DNA of 64,000 nucleotides from Chersky-840 sp963811775 (GCA_963811775.1 CAWESO010000019.1:186001-250000); one strand, 5' to 3'; counted from the first letter of the stretch, positions 1 to 9,148 are shown. The notes: a model not told the origin generated them from the letters alone. Numbers and translations: made by a program.

Positions 1-32
1 GGCCTACGAGGTCTGGGCCGACACGGTCGCCG

Positions 33-681
33 TCACCGTGGCAACGAGGTCGGCTGCCCTTGGACGGCGACCACGGCGAACAGGAGGATCACCGCCACCG
101 CGGTGCCGATACCGACCCATCCGAAGACGACGCCGGCGATGGCAATCCCGCGCCCGCCCTCGCTCTCGCTCTCGTGGCCTTTCTTGATCTGGCTCAGCGC
201 GACGTGCCCGAAGATCACCGCCAGGATCGATCCCACCCACCAGAGCCACAAGACGCCGAGGACGAGCGACGCGATGGCGAGCGGGTTCGTGCGCCGGCGC
301 CAGGGCCGCCGGGGGGTAGTAACCGGGGTACGGCGGCTGGAAGGGCGCCTGGTAGGGGCCCCGGAACGGCCCTTGGTACGGCGCTTGGTACGGCCCGGGG
401 ACAGGGGGCGGGTAGGGAAGGCCCGGAGGAGCGCCGAGCCGGACGGGGCCGGGCGGGGGAGAGGGCACCACCGGCGGTCCCTCCGTTCCGTAGGCCGACG
501 GCGGAAGGGGCAGCGTTGTCGACGAGGGTTGCGGGAATGTTGGGCCGGCGGTCTCAGGGTCGGCGCCGACGAGAACGGCGCCACAGCGCGCGCGATAGGC
601 GTCGTCGGGGCTGACGCGGGTGCCGCAAGCAGGACATGCGCCCGACCCTCCGAAGGTGGCTCCGTGGTCCGCCATGGTCAT
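33..681 (-). CDS. Zinc-ribbon / DUF4190-type membrane protein, frameshifted
   Basis: Read from ATG at 681 (M-T-M-A-D-H-G), the product has an N-terminal half-zinc ribbon (CPACG, then a lone C in YRARCGA where a CxxC pair is expected), a proline/tyrosine-rich linker with repeated PYQ/PFQ units, and a C-terminal DUF4190-like domain with two hydrophobic segments (starting NPLAIASLVLGVLW and GIAIAGVVFGWVG). The linker and the membrane domain are in different frames. The switch falls at a run of six G (311-316), and with five G the frame is continuous. The span is 649 nt, 3n+1, so one base is extra. DUF4190 proteins are small membrane proteins of unknown function, often preceded by a cytoplasmic zinc ribbon. 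Function is unknown here. The gene stands alone, divergent from the acyltransferase at 888. Confidence 0.6.
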
Positions 682-788
682 CGGTCGCCCTCTCCGCCCT
701 GGCCGGAGCCTGACGGGAGACGCCCGGCCCCGTCGGGCACAGTAACCCGAGCGCGACCGCCGACACCTTGATGCACGGCCCGGTCGGC

Positions 789-834
789 CCCACCCGCCGG
801 CGACTTCGCGGGTGGGAACTGACCCCCCGGTCAG
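789..834 (+). promoter_or_regulatory. Two inverted repeats upstream of the WS/DGAT gene
   Basis: Two palindromes follow one another. CCCACCCG (789-796) pairs with CGGGTGGG (809-816). CTGACC (819-824) pairs with GGTCAG (829-834) around CCCC. A possible -10 box, TATGCT, lies at 849-854, which places the second palindrome over the expected -35 region. This is the geometry of a repressor operator, but the cognate regulator is not recognisable and a hairpin role is also possible. Confidence 0.35.
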
Positions 835-887
835 GGCGACCTGGGTCGTATGCTGCAAGCGGCGGGTACGAGGAAAGAAGGTGGACC

Positions 888-2288
888 GTGAGCTTCGACC
901 GGTTGAGTCCTCTCGATGCGTCGTTCCTGCACGTGGAGGACGACGTCAGCCACATGCACATCGCGGCCATCGGCATCTTCGAAGGTCCCACGCCGCGGTA
1001 CGCCGACGTCGTCAACATGGTCCGGGGCAAGCTCCCGCTCGTGCCCCGCTACCGGCAGGTGGTGCGGTTCGTGCCGTTGGACCTGGGTCGTCCGGTGTGG
1101 GTGGACGACCCCCATTTCAACATCGACTACCACCTGCGCCACACCGCGCTCCCCGCACCGGGCGGCGAGCCCGAGCTGCGGGCGCTCGTGGGACGGGTGA
1201 TGGCCCAGCAACTCGACCGGTCCAAGCCCCTGTGGGAGATCTGGATGGTCGAGGGGCTCGGCGGTGGTCGGTGGGCCCTGCTCTCGAAGACCCATCACGC
1301 CCTCGTCGACGGGGTGTCGGGGACGGACCTGCTGGCCGTCCTCATGGACACCACACCACAGGCCTCGCCACCGGTCGCGGACGACTGGCGACCCCGTCCC
1401 GCGCCCAGCGGCACCAGCCTGGCCCTCGGCGCCGCCACCGATCTGGCCCGGAGCCCCTACGAACAGCTCCGGGCGGTGCGCGCCAGCAGCACGTGTATGC
1501 CGCGTCACGCCCTGGCCCGCGCCGGAGAGGTGGCCCGGGGGCTGTCGTCGATGGCCGGGCTCATCCGGCCCACGCCCATCTCGAGCCTCAACGGTCCCCT
1601 CGGCCCGCATCGGCGCTACGCCTGGGCGGCGACCACGGTGGACGACATCAAGCGGGTGCGAAAGGGCCTCGGTGGTGCCTTCAACGACGTCGTCCTGGCG
1701 TCGATCACCAACGGCTTTCGCGAGTTGCTCCGGTCCCGCGGCGAGTCCGTCGACCGGGTGGTGCGGACGCTCGTCCCGGTGTCGGTCCGGCCCCGCACCC
1801 CCGGCGCCATGGCGGTCGGGGACGGCACCCTGCAGAACAAGGTGTCGGCCATGTTCGCCGCGCTGCCCGTGGGTATCGACGACCCGGGCGAGCGACTCCG
1901 GGCCATCACGCTGCAGATGACGGGCCTCAAGGAGTCCAAAGAAGCCGTGGCGGGCGAAGCGCTGACGTCGCTGTCGGGGTTCGCGCCCCCCATGCTCCTG
2001 GCCCTCGGGATGCGCATGGCCACCCGGGTCGCTCAGCGCAACGTGAACACGGTGACGACCAACGTGCCCGGGCCCCAGCTCCCGCTGTACGTGGCCGGCC
2101 GCCGCATGGTCACCGCCTACCCCTACGTGCCCCTGGCCGGCCAGGTCCGCATCGGCTTGGCCATCTTCTCTTACGACGGCCAGGTCACGTTCGGGATCAC
2201 CGGGGACTGGGACACCACCGAGGATCTCGACGTCCTGGCCCGCGGCATCGAGAGCGGCATGCGCACCATGCTGGCGCTGTGTCGCTGA
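888..2288 (+). CDS. Wax ester synthase / diacylglycerol acyltransferase (WS/DGAT)
   Basis: A 466-aa protein of the bacterial WS/DGAT family, which transfers an acyl group from acyl-CoA to a fatty alcohol or diacylglycerol to make storage lipid at the membrane. The catalytic HHxxxDG motif is present as HHALVDG (residues 136-142), preceded by the family's PLW motif (114-116). FNDVVLA and TTNVPGP near the C-terminus are also typical. The GTG at 888 is chosen because the product then begins FDRLSPLDASFLHVED, the usual family N-terminus, and AGGAAAGAAGG lies just upstream. Length is normal. It is a single gene with its own promoter region, followed after about 130 bp by a Ddn-like reductase. Substrate preference cannot be read from the sequence. 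Confidence 0.93.
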   Translation: MSFDRLSPLDASFLHVEDDVSHMHIAAIGIFEGPTPRYADVVNMVRGKLPLVPRYRQVVRFVPLDLGRPVWVDDPHFNIDYHLRHTALPAPGGEPELRALVGRVMAQQLDRSKPLWEIWMVEGLGGGRWALLSKTHHALVDGVSGTDLLAVLMDTTPQASPPVADDWRPRPAPSGTSLALGAATDLARSPYEQLRAVRASSTCMPRHALARAGEVARGLSSMAGLIRPTPISSLNGPLGPHRRYAWAATTVDDIKRVRKGLGGAFNDVVLASITNGFRELLRSRGESVDRVVRTLVPVSVRPRTPGAMAVGDGTLQNKVSAMFAALPVGIDDPGERLRAITLQMTGLKESKEAVAGEALTSLSGFAPPMLLALGMRMATRVAQRNVNTVTTNVPGPQLPLYVAGRRMVTAYPYVPLAGQVRIGLAIFSYDGQVTFGITGDWDTTEDLDVLARGIESGMRTMLALCR

Positions 2289-2422
2289 TCCCGGTCGCTC
2301 CTGACACGGACTGAGCGGCGCTCGGCCCGAACCCGGCCCTGGTGCGAACCCGGTCCCGGCACGAGCCCCGGTCGCCGGTCCGGGCCGGTGGAGCGGAAGA
2401 TGGGGCCGGTAACGTGAGCGCG

Positions 2423-2878
2423 ATGCCCACCGACACGCTGCAGGTGCGGTTCTTCCGCGGCTTCGCCCGAAGGCACACGCGCCTGCTCGTGCGCACCCGG
2501 GGGCGCCCGTCGTGGTCGGGGCCGCGCCTTCGGTTCCTCGTGCTCGAGACACAGGGCCGTCGCTCCGGTCAGCGACGAAGTGTCGTATTGCTGTACATGC
2601 CCGACGGGGACAGCTTCGTGGTCATCGCCTCCAACTACGGAGGCGAGCGTCCGCCGTCGTGGTGGGTGAACCTCGTGGCCGACCCCGGCGCCGTGGTCCA
2701 CGTGTCGGGACGCTCGATCCCGGTGCGGGCCCGGGCGCTCGCCGGGGCCGAACGCGACGCCATGGTCATGCGGGCCGTGGCCTACAACCGGCAGTGGCGG
2801 ACCTACACCCAGACGGTGCAGCGCCAGCTCCCCGTGGTGCGGCTCGAACCGACCACGACCGACCCGGGCCGCTCCTGA
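2423..2878 (+). CDS. Ddn-like F420H2-dependent reductase (nitroreductase/deazaflavin family)
   Basis: A 151-aa protein of the deazaflavin-dependent nitroreductase (Ddn) family, split beta-barrel proteins that use F420H2 to reduce quinones or other acceptors, often at the membrane. Supporting motifs are LETQGRRSGQRRSVVLLYM followed by SNYGGERPPSWWVNL and a C-terminal YNRQWRTYTQ, all at the family's usual spacing. A GTG nine bases upstream (2414) is an alternative start giving three extra residues. The family assignment is firm; the substrate is unknown. A second family member lies at 6975. Confidence 0.82.
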   Translation: MPTDTLQVRFFRGFARRHTRLLVRTRGRPSWSGPRLRFLVLETQGRRSGQRRSVVLLYMPDGDSFVVIASNYGGERPPSWWVNLVADPGAVVHVSGRSIPVRARALAGAERDAMVMRAVAYNRQWRTYTQTVQRQLPVVRLEPTTTDPGRS

Positions 2879-2932
2879 GGGCGTCACGCACGGGCCCGCA
2901 TCTCGCGGGACGATTCCTGCCAGACTGCGGCC

Positions 2933-3652
2933 GTGGAGCCTGACGCGTTCGTCGCGCACCTGAAGGTCGATGCCCCCGCCATTCTCGCCGCCGGGCGCCG
3001 ATCTCCGGCGGCCCCGATCCCGAGCTGTCCCGAGTGGACGGCCGAGACGCTCGTCGGGCACGTCGGAGGGGCGCTGTGGTGGGTCGAGGCCATGGTGCGC
3101 GAGCGGGCGACGGACGTCGGAGCGTTCGCGGACAAGCCCGAGACGTGGGACGCGCTGTGCGCCTGGTACGAGGAGGGTCTCTCCGCGCTCGTGACGACCC
3201 TCGGTGAGGTCGGGCCCGACGAGCCGGTGTGGAACTGGAGCGTCATGGGCCCCGGGCCCGCCCGCTTCTGGCACCGCCGCGTCGCCCACGAGGCCGCCAT
3301 CCACCGATGGGACATCGAGCACGCCTTCGGCGTCGAGCACGTCATCGACGCCGCCTTGGCCGCGGACGGGATCGAGGAGTACCTGGGCATCGTGCCGGTC
3401 TGGTTGGCGCTGTACCCGCATCCCGAACTGTCGGGATCGCTCGGTCTGGTCGCCTCCGACACCGCCGTGGCCTACACCCTGCTCCTCGCCCCCGACGGCG
3501 TGGAAGTGAAGCCCGGGCTCGCGGGTCCCGACGCCGTCGTCCGGGCCGACGCGTCGGATCTGCTGCTGTGGCTCGTGGGACGGCGCCGCCCCGTCACCGT
3601 GGAGGGCGACGCCTCGATCGCCCGGGGGTGGAGCGCGGTGAGGTTCGGCTAG
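2933..3652 (+). CDS. Maleylpyruvate isomerase (MDMPI) family mycothiol-dependent protein
   Basis: A 239-aa DinB-like four-helix protein of the MDMPI superfamily. The metal triad seen in mycothiol-dependent maleylpyruvate isomerase is conserved: His in VGH (residue 43), and Glu and His in HEAAIH (120 and 124). The N-terminal PSCPEWTAETLVGHVG is characteristic. The gene starts at GTG 2933 (product V/M-E-P-D). Family members are metal-dependent thiol transferases or isomerases, but many in actinobacteria have no assigned substrate. It follows the Ddn-like gene by 54 bp, so co-transcription is possible. It runs convergently into the Gfo/Idh/MocA gene with only 19 bp between stops. The exact reaction is unknown. 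Confidence 0.82.
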   Translation: MEPDAFVAHLKVDAPAILAAGRRSPAAPIPSCPEWTAETLVGHVGGALWWVEAMVRERATDVGAFADKPETWDALCAWYEEGLSALVTTLGEVGPDEPVWNWSVMGPGPARFWHRRVAHEAAIHRWDIEHAFGVEHVIDAALAADGIEEYLGIVPVWLALYPHPELSGSLGLVASDTAVAYTLLLAPDGVEVKPGLAGPDAVVRADASDLLLWLVGRRRPVTVEGDASIARGWSAVRFG

Positions 3653-3671
3653 CTCGCTGTCGGGTCGGCGA

Positions 3672-4793
3672 CTACCACTCCGCCCATCCCGCCGGGGTCA
3701 CCGAGCCGGTGATCGTCCGGGGGTCGACCGGCCGGCGCGTGTCGGACGCCTGGTAGACGGCGAAGCAGAGTTGGAGGACCTTGGCCGCCTCGGTGGCCGA
3801 CATCGCCGCCGGCGTCCCGTCGCGCAGCGCCTCGACGAAATGCGCCGAGGACCGCCGGAAGCCCGTGGCCCAATCGGCGTCGATGCTGTCGAACTCCGTG
3901 AACGTCCGGGCGTTGTCCTTCCCCTGGTAGAGCACGACGGGAGCGAGGTCGAGCATCTCACCGGTGGCACGGGTCACCCACAGAAAGCCCTCGTCCCCCT
4001 GCACCTCGAAGAACTCGTCGGCACCGAAGTAGCCCGACCGCAGCCACATGTCGCGCGCGTACTGGACCTCCATGGTGCCGAGCAGTTCGGGGTCGTCGTA
4101 CTCGAAGATGATGGCGCACGGCTCGAAGAAGATGTCGCGCCGCCGCACCACGGCCTGGACCGAGATGATGTCCGGTTCCACGAGCCACAGCGCCATGGCG
4201 TACTTGTGCACGTTGTCATCGAAGAGATGGCCACCGGGACTCCTCTTGTCGAGACGCCAGCCGTAGCCTTCGGGTCGGAGCGCGGCCTGGAACTTCGAAT
4301 CGGTCTGGCCGACGACGGTGCGGATGCGGACCCCGATGGGCCGGCCGATGGCCCCGTCGGCGATGAGCTTCCGCGCCATCTCGAGCGGGGGGTAGTGCAC
4401 GAAGCACTCGCTCACCCGCAGGGTGAGCCCGGTCTGATCGGCCAGCTGGCCGAGCTCGAGGGCCTCGTCGACCGAGTTGGTGATCGGCTTCTGGACCGAG
4501 ACGTGCTTGCCCGCTTCCAGAGCCGCCTTCACATGGGCGTAGTGCAGGTGGGTGGGGGTGAGGATTTCCACCGCGTCGACCTCGTCGTCGGCCAGGAGCT
4601 TGTCCATGTCCGAGTAGACCCGTCCGACACCCCACCGCTGGGCGGCCTCGTGGGCGAGGGCGGCGTCGACGTCGCACACCGCCACCACCTCACAGTCGGG
4701 ATGTTCGCGGTATCCGGCGACGTTCAGGTCGGCGATATTCCCGGTGCCGAGAACGCCGAGTCGGATCTTCCCCGTGCGCGCGCCCTTCCCCAT
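3672..4793 (-). CDS. Gfo/Idh/MocA family NAD(P)-dependent oxidoreductase
   Basis: A 373-aa dehydrogenase with an N-terminal Rossmann fold (LGVLGTGNIADLN, residues about 11-23) and the Gfo/Idh/MocA C-terminal alpha/beta domain. The family EKP motif appears as VQKP, with Lys retained for catalysis. SPGGHLFDDNVHKYAMALWL supplies the expected C-terminal His region. These enzymes oxidise or reduce sugars, inositols and related polyols. The start at ATG 4793 follows AAGGGGGACCGC, a good ribosome-binding site. No sugar-uptake genes are adjacent, so the substrate is unknown. It is separated by 182 bp from the hydrolase gene upstream, so its own promoter is likely. Confidence 0.88.
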   Translation of the reverse strand: MGKGARTGKIRLGVLGTGNIADLNVAGYREHPDCEVVAVCDVDAALAHEAAQRWGVGRVYSDMDKLLADDEVDAVEILTPTHLHYAHVKAALEAGKHVSVQKPITNSVDEALELGQLADQTGLTLRVSECFVHYPPLEMARKLIADGAIGRPIGVRIRTVVGQTDSKFQAALRPEGYGWRLDKRSPGGHLFDDNVHKYAMALWLVEPDIISVQAVVRRRDIFFEPCAIIFEYDDPELLGTMEVQYARDMWLRSGYFGADEFFEVQGDEGFLWVTRATGEMLDLAPVVLYQGKDNARTFTEFDSIDADWATGFRRSSAHFVEALRDGTPAAMSATEAAKVLQLCFAVYQASDTRRPVDPRTITGSVTPAGWAEW

Positions 4794-4975
4794 GCGGTCC
4801 CCCTTTCCGAGATCACGCGTCAGGGCGGTGATCAGGCGGACCTGAATGTAGCCGCCGGCCGCCATATCGTCCTCTTTCGACCGGCACCGACCGATTCCGG
4901 CGCGACCGGCCGACGGGCAAGGCTGAGGAGTGCGGAACGGCCGAGTCGTCGGCCCGACGGGGACGCGCGCGTCGG

Positions 4976-6817
4976 CTACGCGGCGGCGATGGTGGTGGTG
5001 TAGGAACGCCGGAGCGCCTCGTCCACGAAGCGCTTGACCGCCGGGGACCAGAAGAACCCGACGTGTCCCCCGGCGTAGGTCTCGAAGGCGGGCCGATCCC
5101 AGTGCAGCCAGAGCCGGCGGGCGTGCCCGAAGGTCGACATCCGGTCGGCCAGGCCGGCGAAGATGAACCGGCGTTCGAACGGCACCTTGCACTCCAGGGC
5201 CAGGGGTGACACCACGCGGTGCACCTCGTCGGCCCCCGGCCCGAGGACGCCGCTCGTATCGGCCAGCCGGGTCACGCCGGGCGGGCTGTGGCGCCGGATG
5301 AGATGGGGCAGGTCGACCACGGGGATGCCGGCGATGACACACGCGAGGTCGTCTTCCAGCCCGGCCACGATCGACGCCACCAGGCCACCGAGCGAGTACC
5401 CGATGACGCCAACCTGTTCGGCGCCCTGCTCCTCGCGCAGCCAGCGGATGATGCGCCGTACGTCCCAAGCGGCCTGCGCCACGCCGTGCATGCTGTCGAC
5501 CATGTCGATGGTCATGAGGTCCTCGCCCCGGCCCCGGCCCGAGGCCCGCGGCCCGTGCAGGGGGAGCACCGGGACCACCACGTTGATCCCCCGTCGCGCC
5601 AGCTGGGGGGCGCGGAAGGCTCGGAGGTCCATGGCGGGGTTGTTCCCCATGCCGAGGCCGTGTGCGCACACCAACCACGTGCGATGGTGACGACCCGGGA
5701 CGCGTGACACCCAGGCGTGCACCGTCTGGTTGGCCTCGTGCTCCATCCATCGGGCCCAGCCCGGCTCCAACGGGTTGGGCTCCCACCCGCTCGAGAAGGT
5801 GGCGTGCTCGAAACCGAGCCCCGCCCGGTGCTCGGTCCAGGTGTCGAGGTCACGCGGGCTCGACGGGTCGCGGTGGTATCCGGCCGGACGGTCGAGCCAC
5901 CCCTCCCGGGCGAAGATCACCCGGAGGCGCTCGATGTCAGCCGCGGCGGAGGTGCAGTCGCTCTCTTTGGGCAACAGCTCGGGGTGCCGCAGCACTGCGA
6001 TCAGCACCTCGTCGAGGTACGCCTGCAGGGCCAGCCCCGGAGTGGTCCGAACCGGCACCACGGTGTCGTCGAGCGACGCCTCGGCGCTGCGAGCCCGGCT
6101 CCGGGCGATGAAGTACGCCACGCTGGGGGCAGCCCGCAGCAGCCCGGCCAGGCGCGGGTCACCCGCAGCTTGCCGAGCCCCGAGATAGGTACGCACGGCC
6201 AGGCGACCCACCGACGCGAGCGAGAAGCCGCCCGATAGCGCGGGAGAGGGTGCCTCGAGGTCGGAGTCGACCGGCGCCGTCGCCTGCGGCACGACGGGCG
6301 CAGGCGAGCCGGCCGACGTGTCGGTCGGGAGTTGCCACAGGGGCGTGCCGTTGGTCGTCGCCGGGACCCGGTTCGGCGAGGCCCACAGCTGCACACCGTC
6401 GGGCCCGATGGCGCCGTCGGCGCCATGATCGGTGAGGCCGTCGATGCCGGGACGAGCGGTGGCGTCGGCCTCTCGAGCGCGAGGCGTCCCATTCCAGATC
6501 GGTGCGTTGCGGATCGGCACATTCCGGCCCCGGGCGCGCAACGACGCGGTGCCGTTGGCCGGTGACGCGGCACCGTTCGTCGCATGTCCAGGCGCATCGC
6601 AACGTCGCGCCCACAAGGGGTCGTCGCCGTCGGGGCGAGGTGCCCCCGCCGGATCGCCACGGCCCTCGGGGGGATAGGACCACTTCGGGGCCAGCGACAG
6701 GGATCGAGGGTCCCAGATCGGCGTGCCCTCGACCGGTGGTGTGGGTCGGTCCGTCGGGAACTCCCACAGGACATCGAGGTCGACGATCGAAGGCCCGACC
6801 CACAGTGTCTCTGTCAT
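4976..6817 (-). CDS. Alpha/beta hydrolase with long repeat-bearing N-terminal region
   Basis: A 613-aa protein. The C-terminal 300 residues form an alpha/beta hydrolase: oxyanion region VCAHGLGMG, nucleophile elbow GYSLGG, acid Asp in FAGLADRMS and His in AGGHVGFFW, so the triad is complete. The first roughly 230 residues look disordered and contain seven short aromatic motifs (TLWVG, VLWEF, TPIWDP, DPLWAR, APIWNG, VQLWAS, TPLWQL) spaced along Pro/Gly/Asn-rich sequence. No signal peptide or membrane segment is seen. The start is ATG 6817; an in-frame TTG at 6826 is less likely because GTAGG sits at the right distance for the ATG. The substrate is unknown; the domain resembles secreted or lipid esterases only in general fold. 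Confidence 0.78.
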   Translation of the reverse strand: MTETLWVGPSIVDLDVLWEFPTDRPTPPVEGTPIWDPRSLSLAPKWSYPPEGRGDPAGAPRPDGDDPLWARRCDAPGHATNGAASPANGTASLRARGRNVPIRNAPIWNGTPRAREADATARPGIDGLTDHGADGAIGPDGVQLWASPNRVPATTNGTPLWQLPTDTSAGSPAPVVPQATAPVDSDLEAPSPALSGGFSLASVGRLAVRTYLGARQAAGDPRLAGLLRAAPSVAYFIARSRARSAEASLDDTVVPVRTTPGLALQAYLDEVLIAVLRHPELLPKESDCTSAAADIERLRVIFAREGWLDRPAGYHRDPSSPRDLDTWTEHRAGLGFEHATFSSGWEPNPLEPGWARWMEHEANQTVHAWVSRVPGRHHRTWLVCAHGLGMGNNPAMDLRAFRAPQLARRGINVVVPVLPLHGPRASGRGRGEDLMTIDMVDSMHGVAQAAWDVRRIIRWLREEQGAEQVGVIGYSLGGLVASIVAGLEDDLACVIAGIPVVDLPHLIRRHSPPGVTRLADTSGVLGPGADEVHRVVSPLALECKVPFERRFIFAGLADRMSTFGHARRLWLHWDRPAFETYAGGHVGFFWSPAVKRFVDEALRRSYTTTIAAA

Positions 6818-6974
6818 CGACGTCAACCTACAACGCGTGCCAGTGAATTTCGGGGTTTTCCGATCTCACCATCACCGGTCATGCCTGATGGCGCCACGTC
6901 CGACAACCGCACCATGGCGGCCCCACGATCACGCCGCCGAGATCAGGCGGCCTCGACGACGCGTTCTAATTAGA

Positions 6975-7391
6975 TCATGCGGCGCGGCGGAGAAGGATGA
7001 CCGGGATCTGGCGCGACGTCTTGGTCTCGTAGTCGGCGAAGCCCGGGTTGTCTCGTTTCTGGGCCTCCCAGATAGGAGCGCGCTCCGCGTCGTCGGCGAC
7101 GTGCGCCACGACCGGGATCGTCTCGGTACCAACCTCGATCGTGGTCTGTGGATTGGCGCGCAGGTTGTGGTACCAGTCGGGGTTGGTCGGGGCGCCCCCT
7201 TTAGAGGCGAACACCGCCCACGAGTCGCCCACTTCCCGGTACGCGACCGGGTTGACCCGCTCGGTGCCGGTCTTGGCCCCCTTGTGGTGGAGCAGGAGTA
7301 CGGTCGCACCCTCGAACGGCCCGCCCACCTTCCCCTGGTTGGCGCGGAACTCCTTGACGATCTGGGCGTTGAAATCGTTGACGTCTGGCAT
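6975..7391 (-). CDS. Ddn-like F420-dependent reductase
   Basis: A 138-aa deazaflavin (F420)-dependent nitroreductase family protein. Diagnostic segments are LLLHHKGAKTGTERVNPVAY, WYHNLRANPQTTIEVG and a C-terminal TSRQIPVILLRR. The start at ATG 7391 is preceded by GGGAGGCGAC. It is more typical of the soluble members than the 2423 paralogue. It sits 60 bp downstream of the VOC gene on the same strand and is probably the last gene of the operon that begins at 12183. It may therefore reduce a product of that pathway (inference). The acceptor is not predictable. Confidence 0.85.
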   Translation of the reverse strand: MPDVNDFNAQIVKEFRANQGKVGGPFEGATVLLLHHKGAKTGTERVNPVAYREVGDSWAVFASKGGAPTNPDWYHNLRANPQTTIEVGTETIPVVAHVADDAERAPIWEAQKRDNPGFADYETKTSRQIPVILLRRAA

Positions 7392-7451
7392 GTCGCCTCC
7401 CGGTCGCCTTCCTGCCATAGACAACACGGTGACGGCCGCCGGGATTCCGGC

Positions 7452-7862
7452 TTACCCGGCCAGGGCGGCACCGGGGTCGGTGTAGGTCTTGAACTCGATG
7501 GCGTTGCCGCTCGGGTCCGCCACCATCGCTTTGCGCTGCTCGCGAGGGGTGCCGGCGAACTCGAGGGCGGGTTCCCGGACGAACGGCGTGCCCTCGGACC
7601 GCAGCCGATCGATGAGGTCCTCCCAGCGGTCGCGGGCCACGGCCACGCCGAAATGCCGCACCCCCTGCATTTCCGGGGGCAGCAGCTCGTCCGGGCGCTC
7701 GTGCAACGTCAGCTGGCACCCGAAGAAGAACACATCGAGCGCGCCGTCTTGGGCCCGGGCGGGCTCGCAGCCGAGGACCTCGACGTAAAAGGCGCGTGCC
7801 TCTCCGAGGTCTCGCACCGGGATGGAGAGGTGGAGGATGGGCTCGCCGGGTTGCAGGTTCAC
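7452..7862 (-). CDS. VOC-superfamily (glyoxalase/dioxygenase-like) protein
   Basis: A 136-aa single vicinal-oxygen-chelate protein. The paired beta-alpha-beta-beta-beta modules are recognisable from ILHLSIPVRDLGEARAFYVEVLGC at the N-terminus to AMVADPSGNAIEFKTY at the C-terminus, with likely metal ligands His (LHLS) and Glu (IEFK). Members include glyoxalases, extradiol dioxygenases and resistance proteins, so the activity is open. GTG 7862 overlaps the MFS stop by four bases (GTGA), and AGGAGG lies 6 nt upstream inside the MFS coding sequence, which indicates translational coupling with the transporter. Confidence 0.85.
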   Translation of the reverse strand: MNLQPGEPILHLSIPVRDLGEARAFYVEVLGCEPARAQDGALDVFFFGCQLTLHERPDELLPPEMQGVRHFGVAVARDRWEDLIDRLRSEGTPFVREPALEFAGTPREQRKAMVADPSGNAIEFKTYTDPGAALAG

Positions 7863-9118
7863 GCGTGTCCTCCTCCGTGCCCGGAGCCACTCGGGCCGGG
7901 GTGGGCGCGACCGACTTCCTGTGATGCACGCGCCGTCCCACCCTCGATGCCGTGGTCACCCCGACGTCGCATCACGACCACGGTTGCCGCCATCGTCGCC
8001 GCCACGAGCAGGTACGGCACAGCGTCGACGGTCGCCTGGGCCAGGGCGCCGCTGGCGGCGGCCGCGATGCCCTGGCCCGACGCCCATGCCAGGTTGCCCA
8101 ACCCGTAGGCCAGGCCGTGATGGAGCTGGCGGCGGTCAGCGCCGTCGCCGATCATCGCCGCGGCCGGCACGAACATGGTCCCGAAGGCCGGGAGCCCGAG
8201 GATGAGCAGGACCACGAGCACGGGTGCGGGTCGAAGCAACGGGGCCAGGACGCTCACCACGATGGCGGCCACGAGCGACAGGCGCACCGGCACCATGCGG
8301 CCGCGTCGATCCGAGAGCCGACCGACCAGCGGCGACAGGACGATCTCGACCCCGGCGGCACCCAGGAACGCCGCGGCGATGACCGCGGCGTCCGCTCCGA
8401 GCCGGTTGAGGCGCAGCGGCCCGAGCACGTCGACGACACCGAGGGCCAGGCCGGCCAGGAACGTGAGCCACATCCCGACGGCGATGGCGGGCTCGGCCAC
8501 GGCCGGCAGCGCGCTGCGCAGGCTCTGGGGGAGGCCCGAGCTCGGCTTTTCCACGAACAGGCTGGCCACCATCAGGGTCCCGCCGGCGACCGTGGCGGCC
8601 GCGAATGCCGGTCCGGTGCCGACGTGGCTGCCCACGGCGCCGATGACCGGTCCGATCAGCGCCCCTCCCACCGCGGCGGCGAAGGCCGTCCCGAGCGCGG
8701 TGCCGCGCCGGTCCGTGGTGGCCGCCGCGCCGAGCCAGGCCAGGCCGCCGGCCCAGGTGCAGGCGCCGGCGACGCCCTGGACGAGCCGGGCCCCGTCGAG
8801 CAGCGCCAGCGAGTGCGCGTAGCCGAAGACCAGGCTCGCCACGCTCATGGCCGCCAGTCCGAAGAACACCGCCGGGCGCACGCCGAAGCGGCTGGCGAGG
8901 ACGCCGCCGGGCACCGCGCCCACGAGCGTCCCGATCGGGTACGACGCCACGAGGATGCCGGCTTGGGCCTTGGACAGCCCGAGGCTGTGGACGTAGTGGG
9001 GTAGGAGGGGGGTGAGGGCGGTGAAGAACACGGTGTCGACGAACACCACCGAGCTGACGAACACGACGAGTGCGGGGGCCACCCCCGACCGCCCGGGGGT
9101 GCGCGCCCGACGTTTCAT
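7859..9118 (-). CDS. MFS transporter
   Basis: A 419-aa major facilitator with about twelve hydrophobic helices. The family loop 2-3 signature appears as GGVLASRFGVRPAVF, and the second-half equivalent as LVGRLSDRRGRMVPVRL, matching the internal repeat of MFS proteins. The product starts at ATG 9118 with a short basic N-terminus (KRRARTPGR). It lies 30 bp after the FGGY kinase and overlaps the VOC gene by 4 nt, so it is in the middle of the operon running from the PLP lyase-like enzyme to the Ddn-like reductase. It may import the operon's substrate or export a product; direction is not evident. Confidence 0.9.
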   Translation of the reverse strand: MKRRARTPGRSGVAPALVVFVSSVVFVDTVFFTALTPLLPHYVHSLGLSKAQAGILVASYPIGTLVGAVPGGVLASRFGVRPAVFFGLAAMSVASLVFGYAHSLALLDGARLVQGVAGACTWAGGLAWLGAAATTDRRGTALGTAFAAAVGGALIGPVIGAVGSHVGTGPAFAAATVAGGTLMVASLFVEKPSSGLPQSLRSALPAVAEPAIAVGMWLTFLAGLALGVVDVLGPLRLNRLGADAAVIAAAFLGAAGVEIVLSPLVGRLSDRRGRMVPVRLSLVAAIVVSVLAPLLRPAPVLVVLLILGLPAFGTMFVPAAAMIGDGADRRQLHHGLAYGLGNLAWASGQGIAAAASGALAQATVDAVPYLLVAATMAATVVVMRRRGDHGIEGGTARASQEVGRAHPGPSGSGHGGGHA

Positions 9119-9148
9119 GGGCTCAGTATGGCCGCGATCAGGGCGTGA

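Noticed and set aside
768..887. Longer N-terminus of the WS/DGAT from 768
   Set aside because: It would run through the palindromes and -10 box, and the added residues have no counterpart in the family.
831..2552. Long opposite-strand open frame across the WS/DGAT gene
   Set aside because: A third-position GC shadow; its translation is Gly/His/Arg-rich without motifs. The same holds for similar long antisense frames under most genes here.
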